NCBI RefSeq assembly: GCF_002153375.1
Contig: NZ_MTBQ01000005.1
Span: forward strand, 124,001-188,000
Origin: Oceanobacillus rekensis
GTDB taxonomy: Bacteria; Bacillota; Bacilli; Bacillales; Amphibacillaceae
Direction: 5' to 3'
Length of the DNA stretch: 64,000 bases
The notes under the pieces are model-generated. The model was not told the DNA's origin, did not search any database, and was given only the letters and a program-made list of their open reading frames with translations. Of the stretch, positions 26,293 through 35,587 are shown piece by piece (the first letter of the stretch is position 1; the number at the start of each line of letters is the position of its first letter). The position numbers and the translations under genes are program-made.

Positions 26293-27696
26293 TTATTTCT
26301 GTAAATCAAACTGGATATAGTCCAGTTGATGGAAACTAGGTGAAGTGGTATGGATAGCGAAAGTGTGAGTTCCTTTTTCCAGAGATCGATAATCCCACTC
26401 TTGGAGTTCAAAAGCGCGGGTATGCGTAGTGTTTTCCACTTCTATCTCCTCGCTAAAGTATCCATCCAATTCTAATCTGATGGTACCTGCTGGTGCGACG
26501 GAAGCAGACACGCGTCCTGAGATTTTATACAAACCTGATTTCGGAATGTTCACTTCGTATTTAGCCCATTCTCCCTCCTGGTTTGTCTTTACAACGGTTG
26601 CACCATCTCTATCATAGACATCCACCCAGTCTGCATCTGAAGGGTCATTGCGGTTTGGATCAAGATCATAATAACCGACGCCCTGTCCGCCTGGTAGATG
26701 GTCCTCAGCCTGAACACGGACGGTTCGATTTCCTTTTTGCGCATCCCAGAACTTCATATTACCTCCGTCGCGCCAGTAATCCAACGCCTCGATATTGTCG
26801 GTTTGCAGAATGCTCGCACCAAGGTCCGTTACAGCTTTCCATCCAAGATTTACATCCCGTAGTGATGCCTCATCTGTATATTTCCCGGCAAGGCCATACC
26901 ACATGACGTTGATAAAAACCCTGCTGTTTTTCTGGATTTGTTGTACTTTCTCCGGTTGAATTTGTGGATCTTTTAAATCATTAAAAACGATCTCATAGGC
27001 TACTGGCTGGCGTCCCGGGAATGTGTCTACTGTATCAGCATTGTTATTATTAATAATGTGCATATACAAAATTTCCGGATCCTTTGCCATAAATCCTGCC
27101 GCTTCTTCCACATTCGGGCTTCCCTTGAACAATCCTTGATCAACCGTATCTGTTTCGACAAGCACGTCGTACATTTCCTCACGGATATTCCAGCCTTTAT
27201 CAAGGTTTACGATAGCCCGATCCTTGGCTGCAAGCATAGCTTCCTCTAAAGTGGGAACCGTGTAGTCCGTTAACTTAGCCGTTTTTCCGCCAAGACCTTC
27301 TTTTAGGCGGAGTTCTTTAATTTCTTCCAGAGTGAAATCACTAACCTTTCCTGTTCCGTTGGTAGTTCGGTCCACAGTTGAATCATGCATTAAGACAGGT
27401 ACCCCGTCCGCTGTTAGCATAACATCGATTTCAACGATTTCAGTTCCATCCTCGATCGCCTCATTAACTGATCCCAGCGAGTTTTCGGGGTATTCACGCC
27501 ACTGTCCACGGTGTGCAGCGATCATAAGGGGAGCATTTTTTCGATGATCTAGCAGTTCGGAATGAAGCTTATCATATGTTTTGCTATCAGTGATAGACGT
27601 TTGCGTTTCTGTAGAGGCACTAGCTTGTTGTGTTCCCCCTATAATTGTAATCATAGTTGCTGCCAAACCAATTATAAGTAATTTTTTAATCTTCAT
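26293..27696 (-). CDS. Secreted glycerophosphodiester phosphodiesterase with C-terminal carbohydrate-binding-like domain
   Basis: A 467-residue exported enzyme: signal peptide (1-28, ending QASAS), GDPD TIM barrel (about 55-310) with AAHRG, PENS, EIDVMLTADG and LMHD catalytic/metal blocks, and a C-terminal beta-sandwich (about 325-467, AEDH...EGEWAKYEVNIPKSGLYKI...LDYIQFD) like CBM6/CBM35. It would release glycerol-3-phosphate from phosphodiesters or teichoic acid at the cell surface. Pho-box-like repeats lie upstream, and an importer plus cytoplasmic GDPD follow in divergent orientation. Confidence 0.9.
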   Translation of the reverse strand: MKIKKLLIIGLAATMITIIGGTQQASASTETQTSITDSKTYDKLHSELLDHRKNAPLMIAAHRGQWREYPENSLGSVNEAIEDGTEIVEIDVMLTADGVPVLMHDSTVDRTTNGTGKVSDFTLEEIKELRLKEGLGGKTAKLTDYTVPTLEEAMLAAKDRAIVNLDKGWNIREEMYDVLVETDTVDQGLFKGSPNVEEAAGFMAKDPEILYMHIINNNNADTVDTFPGRQPVAYEIVFNDLKDPQIQPEKVQQIQKNSRVFINVMWYGLAGKYTDEASLRDVNLGWKAVTDLGASILQTDNIEALDYWRDGGNMKFWDAQKGNRTVRVQAEDHLPGGQGVGYYDLDPNRNDPSDADWVDVYDRDGATVVKTNQEGEWAKYEVNIPKSGLYKISGRVSASVAPAGTIRLELDGYFSEEIEVENTTHTRAFELQEWDYRSLEKGTHTFAIHTTSPSFHQLDYIQFDLQK

Positions 27697-27862
27697 TTTT
27701 CATTCTCCTTGTGATGAAATAAGTAGGGTTAAATCTTTTAGCCCCCTCTAAATATCCACACGTCTTTTTATTAGTAATTAAACCCTCCAATGCTCATTTT
27801 TTTGAACGTGTCAATTTCTGAACAATTACATTATATTTCTTTATACTAAACTATCAATATTA

Positions 27863-27890
27863 TTTACCTAAATTTAACAGAAATTTTACA
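27863..27890 (+). promoter_or_regulatory. PhoP-box-like triple repeat between GDPD and the ABC importer
   Basis: TTTACC, TTAACA and TTTACA at 27863, 27874 and 27885 are spaced by exactly 11 bp, as in Bacillus PhoP boxes (TTHACA-N5). The site lies about 170 bp before the secreted GDPD start, on the opposite strand to that gene. Confidence 0.55.
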
Positions 27891-27914
27891 GAAGAAAGAT
27901 AAATTCATACGTGT

Positions 27915-28243
27915 GGGACACAGGGACAGGTACCTCGTCCCAAAATATCACCTTTGATTAGACTAAGTGTTAGAGACACTTGGTCTTTTTTAAATTAAAA
28001 AGACCAAAAATGAATTAGTGGATTTGGTGATTGATACAATCTTCATGGATGATGTGCCATTGGAATCAATAAATGGTATCACTGGTACAGAGCTATCAAG
28101 AAAATAGGAATATCTATTAGTGTTATTCAGCGGGACGATTAACGGATGGGAATTTCTCTTTCTACCTAAGGGGATGCAGAGGGAAGACCTACTATACCTA
28201 TTGTTGTAGGTGATTTGGGACAAGGTGCCTGTCCCTCTGTCCT
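27915..28243. repeat. Complete REPIN-like element (329 bp)
   Basis: Left hairpin GGGACACAGGGACAGGTACC (27915-27941), terminator GACTAAGTGT / ACACTTGGTC plus T6, interior relic ELSRK... GISI-SVIQ now broken by a stop, right hairpin GGGACAAGG...CTGTCC preceded on the minus strand by ATAG (28217-28243). It separates the divergent GDPD and ABC operons. Confidence 0.8.
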
Positions 28244-28263
28244 ATCTGAATTGTATATTTTTA

Positions 28264-28289
28264 TTTACAATCTTTACACTATTTTAACT
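28264..28289 (+). promoter_or_regulatory. PhoP-box-like repeats before the ABC importer
   Basis: TTTACA (28273) and TTAACT (28284) have 11-bp spacing, with another TTTACA at 28264 out of register; a -10-like TATAAA follows directly. Weaker than the site at 27863. Confidence 0.35.
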
Positions 28290-28370
28290 ATAAAAGTCGA
28301 AATTTGTGTGTTAAATTTATATTGCATTAAAAAATTGACACGTTCCAAAAAAACGGGAGGTAGGAGAAAT

Positions 28371-29474
28371 ATGATTGTTAAAAAAATATTATTCACAATG
28401 CTTGCAGTATTAATGCTAGGAATTATTACTGCTTGTAGCTCAGCAGGATCTGAATCGAAGAATAACGCAGAGGAATCTCAAGAATCAAACGGTGGGGAGC
28501 AAATCGCTTCTTCTGATGAAGCTTTAATTGTTTATACCAATTCCGCATCTAACGGTAGAGGTGATTGGTTAAAGGAAAAGGCTGGAGAAGTTGGATTTAA
28601 TCTTGAAATTGTCGAAATGGGTGGTTCTGATTTATTCAATCGTCTATTAGCAGAGAAGAATAATCCAATCGCAGATGTAACATTTGGAATGTCACAAATG
28701 GATTGGCAAACACTAAAACAAGAAGAGGCTTTAGTAGCTTATGAGCCGAGTTGGATAGATGAAATACCTGATGGATCCAGTGATTCAGATAATTTCTATC
28801 ATCCCATCGCAGAACAACGGATTATTATGCTTTACAACCAAGATACATACGATGAAACAACAGCTCCACAGGATTGGCCGGATCTTTGGGAAAATGAAGA
28901 ATTTCATGGCTTGTACCATGTTCCTAGCACTTTAAGTGGTGGAACAGATCGTGCGGTGATTTACAATATTTTAACTCGTCATTTAGATGAAAATGGTGAA
29001 CTTGGTGTATCTGATGAAGGTTGGGCTGCTGTCCAAGCATATATCGAGAACGGATATACCACTCCAGATGGAGAAGACCGCATTGCTAATCTAGCAGATG
29101 GTACGATTCCAATTTCCTTTTATTATTCTTCTGGAATTCCAGGAATTGAAGAGGAATTTTCATTTGAAGCAGGCATTGTTTCTCCAGAAATCGGAGTCCC
29201 AGCAACTGTTGAACAGGTAGGAATCATGAATCATGGAGATGGTCAGGATTATACATTGGCACATGAATTTATTGATTGGTTTGGATCGGCAGAGATTCAA
29301 GGAGAATGGGCAAATAATTTTGGTTCCCTGCCTGTAAATAAATTAGCAGTGGATCAAGCGACTGACCGTATGAAGGAAATTGGACAATCGACATCGGTTC
29401 AAGAGATTGATTATGATTTGGTAGGTAAATATATAGATGAATGGGTAGAGAAAATCGAACTGGAAATATACTAA
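28371..29474 (+). CDS. ABC transporter substrate-binding lipoprotein (Fe3+/phosphonate-type SBP)
   Basis: A 367-residue lipoprotein with lipobox ITAC (Cys22). The fold is that of FbpA/PhnS-like binding proteins (LIVYTNSASNGRGDWLKEKA, ADVTFGMSQMDW, LWENEEFHGLYHVPS). ATG 28371 is chosen for the GGAGGTAGGAG site; upstream frame is leader. Although this SBP class often binds iron or phosphonates, the gene is framed by two glycerophosphodiester phosphodiesterases, so a glycerophosphodiester or glycerol phosphate is the more likely ligand (inference). Confidence 0.88.
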   Translation: MIVKKILFTMLAVLMLGIITACSSAGSESKNNAEESQESNGGEQIASSDEALIVYTNSASNGRGDWLKEKAGEVGFNLEIVEMGGSDLFNRLLAEKNNPIADVTFGMSQMDWQTLKQEEALVAYEPSWIDEIPDGSSDSDNFYHPIAEQRIIMLYNQDTYDETTAPQDWPDLWENEEFHGLYHVPSTLSGGTDRAVIYNILTRHLDENGELGVSDEGWAAVQAYIENGYTTPDGEDRIANLADGTIPISFYYSSGIPGIEEEFSFEAGIVSPEIGVPATVEQVGIMNHGDGQDYTLAHEFIDWFGSAEIQGEWANNFGSLPVNKLAVDQATDRMKEIGQSTSVQEIDYDLVGKYIDEWVEKIELEIY

Positions 29475-29504
29475 TGCAATCTATCGTTCTTTGAAATTTT
29501 AAAT

Positions 29505-29534
29505 GGAACTCCCACCAATTGGAGTGGGAGTTCT
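29505..29534 (+). terminator. Hairpin between SBP and ATPase genes
   Basis: Stem GGAACTCCCAC / GTGGGAGTTC followed by TTATATTTTA. It probably gives partial termination after the binding-protein gene. Confidence 0.65.
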
Positions 29535-29612
29535 TATATTTTACTATGGGAAAGTATCCCGCCAAATAAACATCTCTTTAACTTAACTTATATATATTTA
29601 GGGGGCAAAACT

Positions 29613-30665
29613 ATGATTGAGTTTAAAAATATTGAAATTAAGTATGATGATTTTATCGCCATTCATCATCTTAATCTTGAAGTGCGTGAAGGTGAATTTT
29701 TCACATTATTAGGACCTTCTGGTTGTGGTAAGACAACGACATTACGTACATTAGTAGGCTTTGTAGAGCCGTCTAAGGGAAATATTATTGTGGATGGTGA
29801 AGATATTACAAGCACTCCTATTGAACAGCGCCAAATCGGAATGGTATTTCAAAGTTATGCCTTATTCCCTACCATGTCCGTATATGAAAATATTGCATTT
29901 GGGCTACGTGTAAAAAAGGAAAAGAAGCAAAAGATAGAAGAAAGAGTAAGAGAGTTAGCGAATGTTGTAGATTTGTCAGATCAACAGTTACAAAAGAATG
30001 TATCGGAATTATCAGGTGGGCAGCAGCAGAGGGTTGCGATTGCAAGAGCTTTAGCACAAAAACCAAAAATTTTAGTGCTAGATGAACCGCTCTCTAATTT
30101 AGATGCAAAGCTCCGAAAACAACTAAGAAAGGAATTAAAAAAGTTACAAACCGAATTTGGTATTACTTCTATTTATGTCACACATGATCAGGAAGAAGCG
30201 CTAACCTTATCTGATCGAATTGCAGTCTTTAATAAAGGGCATGTAGAACAAATCGGAACGCCAGAAGAAATTTACAATCAATCTAAAACAGAGTTTGTAT
30301 GTAATTTTATCGGGGATGCCAATCATCTATCGAAGGAAATAGTACAAAAAATTGTAGGTGCAACAAATGCTGATTTAGATCCAAACCAAAGTAGCTATAT
30401 TCGTACGGAAAAGGTGAGTACGGTAAAACCGAAAGACGTAGAAAATGTTGCTAGATTAAAAGGAAAGATTGTTAACAAAGAGTTTTACGGCAACTTTTCT
30501 CACTATAAGGTAGTCGTATTAGATTCAGAAATTATATGTTTTGAAAAGGAAGACGGAAGCATGAGGCATGCAATAGGTGATGAAATAACCTTATACATGC
30601 ATCCTGAACACATTCTTCAATACAAGGAGGATTATGATGAGTCGTCTAAAACCACAGAAGCTTAA
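29613..30665 (+). CDS. ABC transporter ATP-binding protein (FbpC/PotA type)
   Basis: A 350-residue cytoplasmic ATPase: Walker A GPSGCGKTT (about residue 34), signature LSGGQQQR (about 134), Walker B ILVLDEPLSNLDA, switch His in VTHDQEEA, and a C-terminal TOBE-like regulatory domain (about 240-335). It energises the fused permease encoded next; the two genes overlap by 29 bases, with the permease ribosome site inside this gene. Confidence 0.93.
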   Translation: MIEFKNIEIKYDDFIAIHHLNLEVREGEFFTLLGPSGCGKTTTLRTLVGFVEPSKGNIIVDGEDITSTPIEQRQIGMVFQSYALFPTMSVYENIAFGLRVKKEKKQKIEERVRELANVVDLSDQQLQKNVSELSGGQQQRVAIARALAQKPKILVLDEPLSNLDAKLRKQLRKELKKLQTEFGITSIYVTHDQEEALTLSDRIAVFNKGHVEQIGTPEEIYNQSKTEFVCNFIGDANHLSKEIVQKIVGATNADLDPNQSSYIRTEKVSTVKPKDVENVARLKGKIVNKEFYGNFSHYKVVVLDSEIICFEKEDGSMRHAIGDEITLYMHPEHILQYKEDYDESSKTTEA

Positions 30666-32376
30666 TCAAAGAAACAAGGCGCATAATCCCAAACGAATCT
30701 TATTACCCTTTGTTTATCTGGCAATCGCATGGTTTATTATTGCTTTCTTAATTGTACCGAATATAAATATACTGATGTCAACTTTCCTTAAGGATGGTAG
30801 CTTTTCATTCGATTCCATAGAAAAGATCCTAAGCTCAGAGCGAGCAATGGATAGTTTGAAAAATAGTTTTATCTTGGCTTTCTCTTTAGCTATTACCTCA
30901 AATATTGTTGGTATTTTTCTAGTATTATGTACCGATTACTTCGATATAAAAGGTGCAAAAATTCTACGTATTGGTTATTCAACGACACTTGTTTTTGGTG
31001 GAATTATCTTAGCAAACGGATATTTGTTTATTTATGGAAAAAACGGGTTTATTACAAATGTACTTACTTCCATTTTCCCAAACTTCAACGAGGAATGGTT
31101 TATCGGGTACCCTGCCGTCCTGTTTATGATGACATTTGCCTGCACGTCCTTACATATGATTTTTCTAAGAGGGGCACTAAGCAATGTTGATTATCAAACA
31201 GTGGAAGCAGCAAAAAATATGGGGGCAAGTCCGTTTTATATTATTCGCAAAATCGTTTTGCCATCCTTGCTTCCTGTTTTATTCACATTAACGATTCTAT
31301 TATTTCAAACCGGTTTAGGTGCTATGTCCGGGCCTTTAATTGTTGGTGGAGAAAATTTCCAGACGATTAGCCCTATGATTCTGACCTTCTCCCAGCGACC
31401 AGCTTCCAGGGATTTGGCGGCTTTATTATCTATTATATTAGGAATAGTACAACTGATTCTATTATTCATGGTGATGAAGGCTGAAAAGAAGACAAATTAT
31501 ATATCCGGATCTAAGGTGAAAATGAAATTGAAAAAGCAAAAAATCAATCATCCAGTAGGAAATGCTATGATGCATATAGTGGCATGGGGATTATTTGTAA
31601 TTTATACGGTGCCGGTAATTATCGTTTTAATCTTTTCATTTACCGATTCGTATAGTATAAGCACAGGGACACTTTCTCTTAGCAGCTTTACGTTGGAAAA
31701 TTACCTTTCAATCCTCACTGATTCAGCTAGTTATAGACCATTCCTAACAAGTGTTATTTATGCAGGATTGGCATCGATAATTGTCGTGATTGCTATGCTG
31801 TTCATTGCTCGAATGATTCAAAAGTATCGTAATCGATTAACTACTATCATGGAATTATTGTTATATATTCCATGGCTTTTACCAGGATTGTTATTTGCAC
31901 TAGGATTAATAATAACTTATGATCAACCAACTTGGCTGATGTTTAATAATGTGCTTACAGGAACAACAGTTATTATGTTAATAGCCTATATTATTGTCAA
32001 TATTCCTTTTACATTAAGGGTAATTAAGTCTGCGTATTATTCTTTTGATGAAAGTTTGGAAGAAGCAGCACGAAATTTAGGAGCAAATGGTTTCTACACT
32101 TTTATAAGAGTTATATTGCCAATTGTACTTCCTGCAGCTCTCGCTGTATTTGCTCTTAATTTTAATGGGCATCTATCAGATTATGATTTATCGGTATTTT
32201 TATACCATCCACTTTTTCAACCATTAGGAGTGGTTATCTATAGTGCTACCGACGCAAATGCTACGGCTGATGCCAAGGCAATAAGCATGGTTTACTCCGT
32301 GATTCTAATGGCAATAAATGCGATTGTCCTTTACTTCGTATACGGAAGAGGGAATAAAATTAATACCGCATTATAA
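30637..32376 (+). CDS. Fused double-domain ABC permease (FbpB type)
   Basis: A 579-residue membrane protein with about 12 helices in two homologous halves, each with an EAA loop (EAAKNMGASPFYIIRKIVLP near 190 and EEAARNLGANGFYTFIRVIL near 480). One polypeptide forms the whole channel for the ABC importer. ATG 30637 has 6-nt spacing to AAGGAGG; ATG 30634 is too close. Fusion of both permeases is standard for the iron/phosphonate-type importers. Confidence 0.92.
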   Translation: MSRLKPQKLNQRNKAHNPKRILLPFVYLAIAWFIIAFLIVPNINILMSTFLKDGSFSFDSIEKILSSERAMDSLKNSFILAFSLAITSNIVGIFLVLCTDYFDIKGAKILRIGYSTTLVFGGIILANGYLFIYGKNGFITNVLTSIFPNFNEEWFIGYPAVLFMMTFACTSLHMIFLRGALSNVDYQTVEAAKNMGASPFYIIRKIVLPSLLPVLFTLTILLFQTGLGAMSGPLIVGGENFQTISPMILTFSQRPASRDLAALLSIILGIVQLILLFMVMKAEKKTNYISGSKVKMKLKKQKINHPVGNAMMHIVAWGLFVIYTVPVIIVLIFSFTDSYSISTGTLSLSSFTLENYLSILTDSASYRPFLTSVIYAGLASIIVVIAMLFIARMIQKYRNRLTTIMELLLYIPWLLPGLLFALGLIITYDQPTWLMFNNVLTGTTVIMLIAYIIVNIPFTLRVIKSAYYSFDESLEEAARNLGANGFYTFIRVILPIVLPAALAVFALNFNGHLSDYDLSVFLYHPLFQPLGVVIYSATDANATADAKAISMVYSVILMAINAIVLYFVYGRGNKINTAL

Positions 32377-32445
32377 AGTGGAAAAGCGCAGATAGGGAAG
32401 TTTTATATTTTCCTATCTGTAAAAAAATGAATTGAAAGTGAGAAA

Positions 32446-33300
32446 ATGATGATTGGAAAACAAGTGTTTCAAAATATAAATCAAGTATTGAATAAAAAAT
32501 TATTGGAGAAGCCTTTTTTAATCGCTTCTCACCGTGGATCTATTAGTGGCAATATTATTGAGAATACCATTCCCTCCATGATTGCCGCATATCTTTCTGG
32601 ATCAGATATTGTTGAAATAGATGTAGTAAAATCGACAGACGGCAAGTTCTATTTATTCCATGATGGTAATGAACAGAGATTATTGAGAACGAGTAAAAAT
32701 ATAATCCAGATGAAATCCGAGGAAATAGAATCCTTCCATTACTATAATTATATAGGGAAAAAGATTCGTTATAAAGTGGAGAAATTGGAGGATTTATTAC
32801 ATTCTCTAAAAAAAGACCAGCTTATAAATATTGATCGTACATGGAATGATTGGGAAACATTTTTACCATACCTAGATCAGTTTGGATTAGAGAAGCAAAT
32901 TTTATTAAAATCACCGGTTAAGGAAAAATTCTTGCAACAATTAGATAATCACTCTGTGAAATATATGTATTTTCCAATTGTGAAAAGTTTAGATGATTTA
33001 AAAGTGTTAGAAGCGTATGATCAAATTAATATTGTTGGAGTTGAACTTATCGCAACAAATCGAAAGTCACCACTCTTTCAAAATGAACTTATTGTACAAT
33101 TGAAGGAGAAAAATTTATTTGTTTTTGCCAATGCCATTCGCTTAGATGATGATACTGTATTGTTCGGTGAATTAGATGATGATAACTCTATTTTAAAGGG
33201 TCCTGAACATGGTTGGGGAAAAGCAATTGAAAAAGGTTGCAATGTTCTTCAAACAGATTGGACAGGTCTATTAAATGATTACCGTAATCAACTCATATAA
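32446..33300 (+). CDS. Cytoplasmic glycerophosphodiester phosphodiesterase family protein
   Basis: A 284-residue GDPD-family protein without signal peptide: ASHRGSISGNIIENTIPSM, DIVEIDVVKSTDGKFYLFHD and the closing LQTDWTG strand mark the barrel and metal residues. Placed directly after the importer, it would cleave imported phosphodiesters into glycerol phosphate and alcohol. It differs strongly from the secreted enzyme at 26293 and lacks the extra binding domain. Confidence 0.88.
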   Translation: MMIGKQVFQNINQVLNKKLLEKPFLIASHRGSISGNIIENTIPSMIAAYLSGSDIVEIDVVKSTDGKFYLFHDGNEQRLLRTSKNIIQMKSEEIESFHYYNYIGKKIRYKVEKLEDLLHSLKKDQLINIDRTWNDWETFLPYLDQFGLEKQILLKSPVKEKFLQQLDNHSVKYMYFPIVKSLDDLKVLEAYDQINIVGVELIATNRKSPLFQNELIVQLKEKNLFVFANAIRLDDDTVLFGELDDDNSILKGPEHGWGKAIEKGCNVLQTDWTGLLNDYRNQLI

Positions 33301-33307
33301 GGTGCCA

Positions 33308-33338
33308 TTGGAATTACTGTGGCAACTCGTTTTATAAT
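33308..33338 (+). promoter_or_regulatory. Probable promoter of the LacI-SBP gene
   Basis: TTGGAA (33308) and TATAAT (33333) with 19-bp spacing, followed by AAAGGAG and ATG 33374. Confidence 0.4.
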
Positions 33339-33373
33339 ACAATTAGAGTATAAGATTAAAGGAGAATACGTTA

Positions 33374-35587
33374 ATGGTAACGATTCTGGATCTTGCAAAG
33401 GAAGCTGGTGTTTCTCATGGTACGGTTTCAAACGTACTAAACAGAAAAGGGAATGTCAGTATTGAAAAGATAAAAAAAGTAGAAGCGGCTGCTCAAAAAT
33501 TGGGATATCAAATGAACTATAAAGCAAAATCATTACGTTCAGGTGAGAGCAAAAATATAGGAATTGTCATCCCAAACTATGAGCAAGAAGAATATATTAA
33601 TCTATATATCGGTCTGGAGAGAAAATTGCGTCAAAATGGATATCATCCTCAAGTTTATGTAACAAGTGAGAAAAAGGATATTGAGAAGGACATTGTCTCC
33701 CAGTTATCCCAAGATACTTCATCGGCAGTTGTTACTGTTTCCTGCCTGGAACAAGCTGATTTCTATTATAGGACTCTAGAAATCCCTGAAGATAGAATTC
33801 TATTTGTAAATCGAAAACCAGAACATGCTTCCCATTATGTGTCCTTTCATTTTGAAAGTGCAGGTCGTGAAATTGCGGAAGTAGTGAAAAAAAATAATTA
33901 TAAACAAATCGGTATTTTATTGACAGATGAAGATAATTTGAATCAAAAAGTCTTCATCCAAGCCTTTAAAAATGAACATCCTTTAGGAAATATTCGTATT
34001 TTCTCTACAAGAGTACAGGACATGAATCGAGTTGCATATGAAATTGCTCAAGAATATGATTTTGATTGTTTTATAACAAATAGTAAAGACAAGGCAAAAC
34101 TCTTACAAAAATCTTACCAATATGGAACGTTTAAGGAAACTCCTCCCATTATCTCTCTTTCGCTCAATCACAATGGAAGAGATGAAGGGATATTGACATA
34201 TCATCTTAACTATTATGCAATGGGACTGGATCTTGCGCAAAAAATTATAGACTCGATTGAAAATAAAAAAAAGATACAGCCTGAGATAATATATAGGAAT
34301 GATGGATTTGAACTGGGAGGTTTATATAATCGTAAGGAATTACGTCTGTTACGTATTTTAACGGTGCATTCCCCATCCACCGAAGCATTAAAGAAGATTC
34401 TGCCTTATTTTCAAAAATTAACGAATATTAAGGTGCAGCTCGATATCGGTTCATATGAGGAAGTTTCCAATGTATTGATGTCAGAGGAGAAATATAAGAA
34501 CTATGATTTGATTCGTACGGATATGGCATTATTTCCGTGGTATGCGGAGAGAATATTTCGGCCTATTTATGGGATAAACCCTAATTTAGATAATGTTCTC
34601 GACGAGTTATCTGAGAAATCCCGATATTATTATTCAGACGTGAATGAGACTAGCTATATGATTCCGTTTGATCCAAGTGTCCAAATGATGTTCTACCGTA
34701 AGGATCTATTTGAAAATCAGCTTATTAAAAGAATGTATTTTAAAGAAACAAAGTCACAACTCGAACCGCCTAAAGATTATGAACAACTTATTCAGATTGC
34801 TAAATTTTTTAATGAAGAGGACAAAATGACCGTCGGGGTTGAATTTGGAATTTCCTTAAATACGAAAAATCCTGCAATCATTGCCGCAGAGTTTCTCACT
34901 TGCTATTATTCCATCGGAGGTAAGCTGAAATTCAAAAATCAAATAGTTCAATTGGATGCGGATAAAGGGAAAAAGGCAATTAAGTTATACCATGAATTAT
35001 ATAAGCTAGCAAAAAAGGAAGAGGCGAATTGGTGGGAGCAATCCGTAAAATCATTTACGGAAGAAAATACAGCGATGGTTATAGGATTTGTCAATCACTT
35101 GACTGTTGTGTCTCAGAGTAAAATTGGTACATCCGTTGGTTATAAGAATGTACCGGGTGATCATCCATTACTTGGGGGAGGAGTAATTGGGTTAGTAAAT
35201 CAATCAAAAAAAATAGATGAGGCCATTCAGTTTTTAATATGGCTAAATCAAAGGTCTGTTGCTGAAGAGATAACAAAACTAGGTGGTCTATCAGCGAACC
35301 AAAAGATAAATGATGAAAAAGATATTCATTATAATTACCCATGGCTAAGACATCTAGACAAAATTGCAGATACAGGAATTAGAGAGAGCAAAACAACTAA
35401 CGGGCATCCAGTTAATGTGTTATCGGTAGAAAAAAATATTGGGCTTGTTATTAAAAATAATTTTTCAAGATTAAATGAAGCGCAGGACGTATTAAAGGAA
35501 ATAAATCATGTGCTTGAAAAAAGTGTTGAACAATGGGTTAGGGACACGGGGACAGACACCGCGTCCCAAAATATTTCCTTTGATTAG
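33374..35587 (+). CDS. Chimeric regulator: LacI HTH and sensor fused to a solute-binding-protein-like domain
   Basis: A 737-residue cytoplasmic protein: LacI helix-turn-helix (1-50, TILDLAKEAGVSHGTVSNVL), LacI/RbsB-like effector domain (about 60-320), then a family-1 solute-binding-like domain (about 328-715: LRILTVHSPSTEALKKILPY, MIPFDPSVQMMFYRKDLF, GLVNQSKKIDEAIQFLIWL). No signal peptide or membrane segment, so the second binding domain works inside the cell. It presumably senses a product of the adjacent glycerophosphodiester genes. The last residues (RDTGTDTASQNISFD) and the stop come from a REP element. Confidence 0.85.
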   Translation: MVTILDLAKEAGVSHGTVSNVLNRKGNVSIEKIKKVEAAAQKLGYQMNYKAKSLRSGESKNIGIVIPNYEQEEYINLYIGLERKLRQNGYHPQVYVTSEKKDIEKDIVSQLSQDTSSAVVTVSCLEQADFYYRTLEIPEDRILFVNRKPEHASHYVSFHFESAGREIAEVVKKNNYKQIGILLTDEDNLNQKVFIQAFKNEHPLGNIRIFSTRVQDMNRVAYEIAQEYDFDCFITNSKDKAKLLQKSYQYGTFKETPPIISLSLNHNGRDEGILTYHLNYYAMGLDLAQKIIDSIENKKKIQPEIIYRNDGFELGGLYNRKELRLLRILTVHSPSTEALKKILPYFQKLTNIKVQLDIGSYEEVSNVLMSEEKYKNYDLIRTDMALFPWYAERIFRPIYGINPNLDNVLDELSEKSRYYYSDVNETSYMIPFDPSVQMMFYRKDLFENQLIKRMYFKETKSQLEPPKDYEQLIQIAKFFNEEDKMTVGVEFGISLNTKNPAIIAAEFLTCYYSIGGKLKFKNQIVQLDADKGKKAIKLYHELYKLAKKEEANWWEQSVKSFTEENTAMVIGFVNHLTVVSQSKIGTSVGYKNVPGDHPLLGGGVIGLVNQSKKIDEAIQFLIWLNQRSVAEEITKLGGLSANQKINDEKDIHYNYPWLRHLDKIADTGIRESKTTNGHPVNVLSVEKNIGLVIKNNFSRLNEAQDVLKEINHVLEKSVEQWVRDTGTDTASQNISFD

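Noticed and set aside
28215-28370. Longer N-terminus for the ABC binding protein
   Set aside because: It would translate REP and leader sequence; the GGAGG site and signal peptide start at 28371.
29613-32376. Iron(III) uptake system by family alone
   Set aside because: The importer class fits, but no Fur box or siderophore genes are seen and both flanks are GDPD genes; substrate left open.
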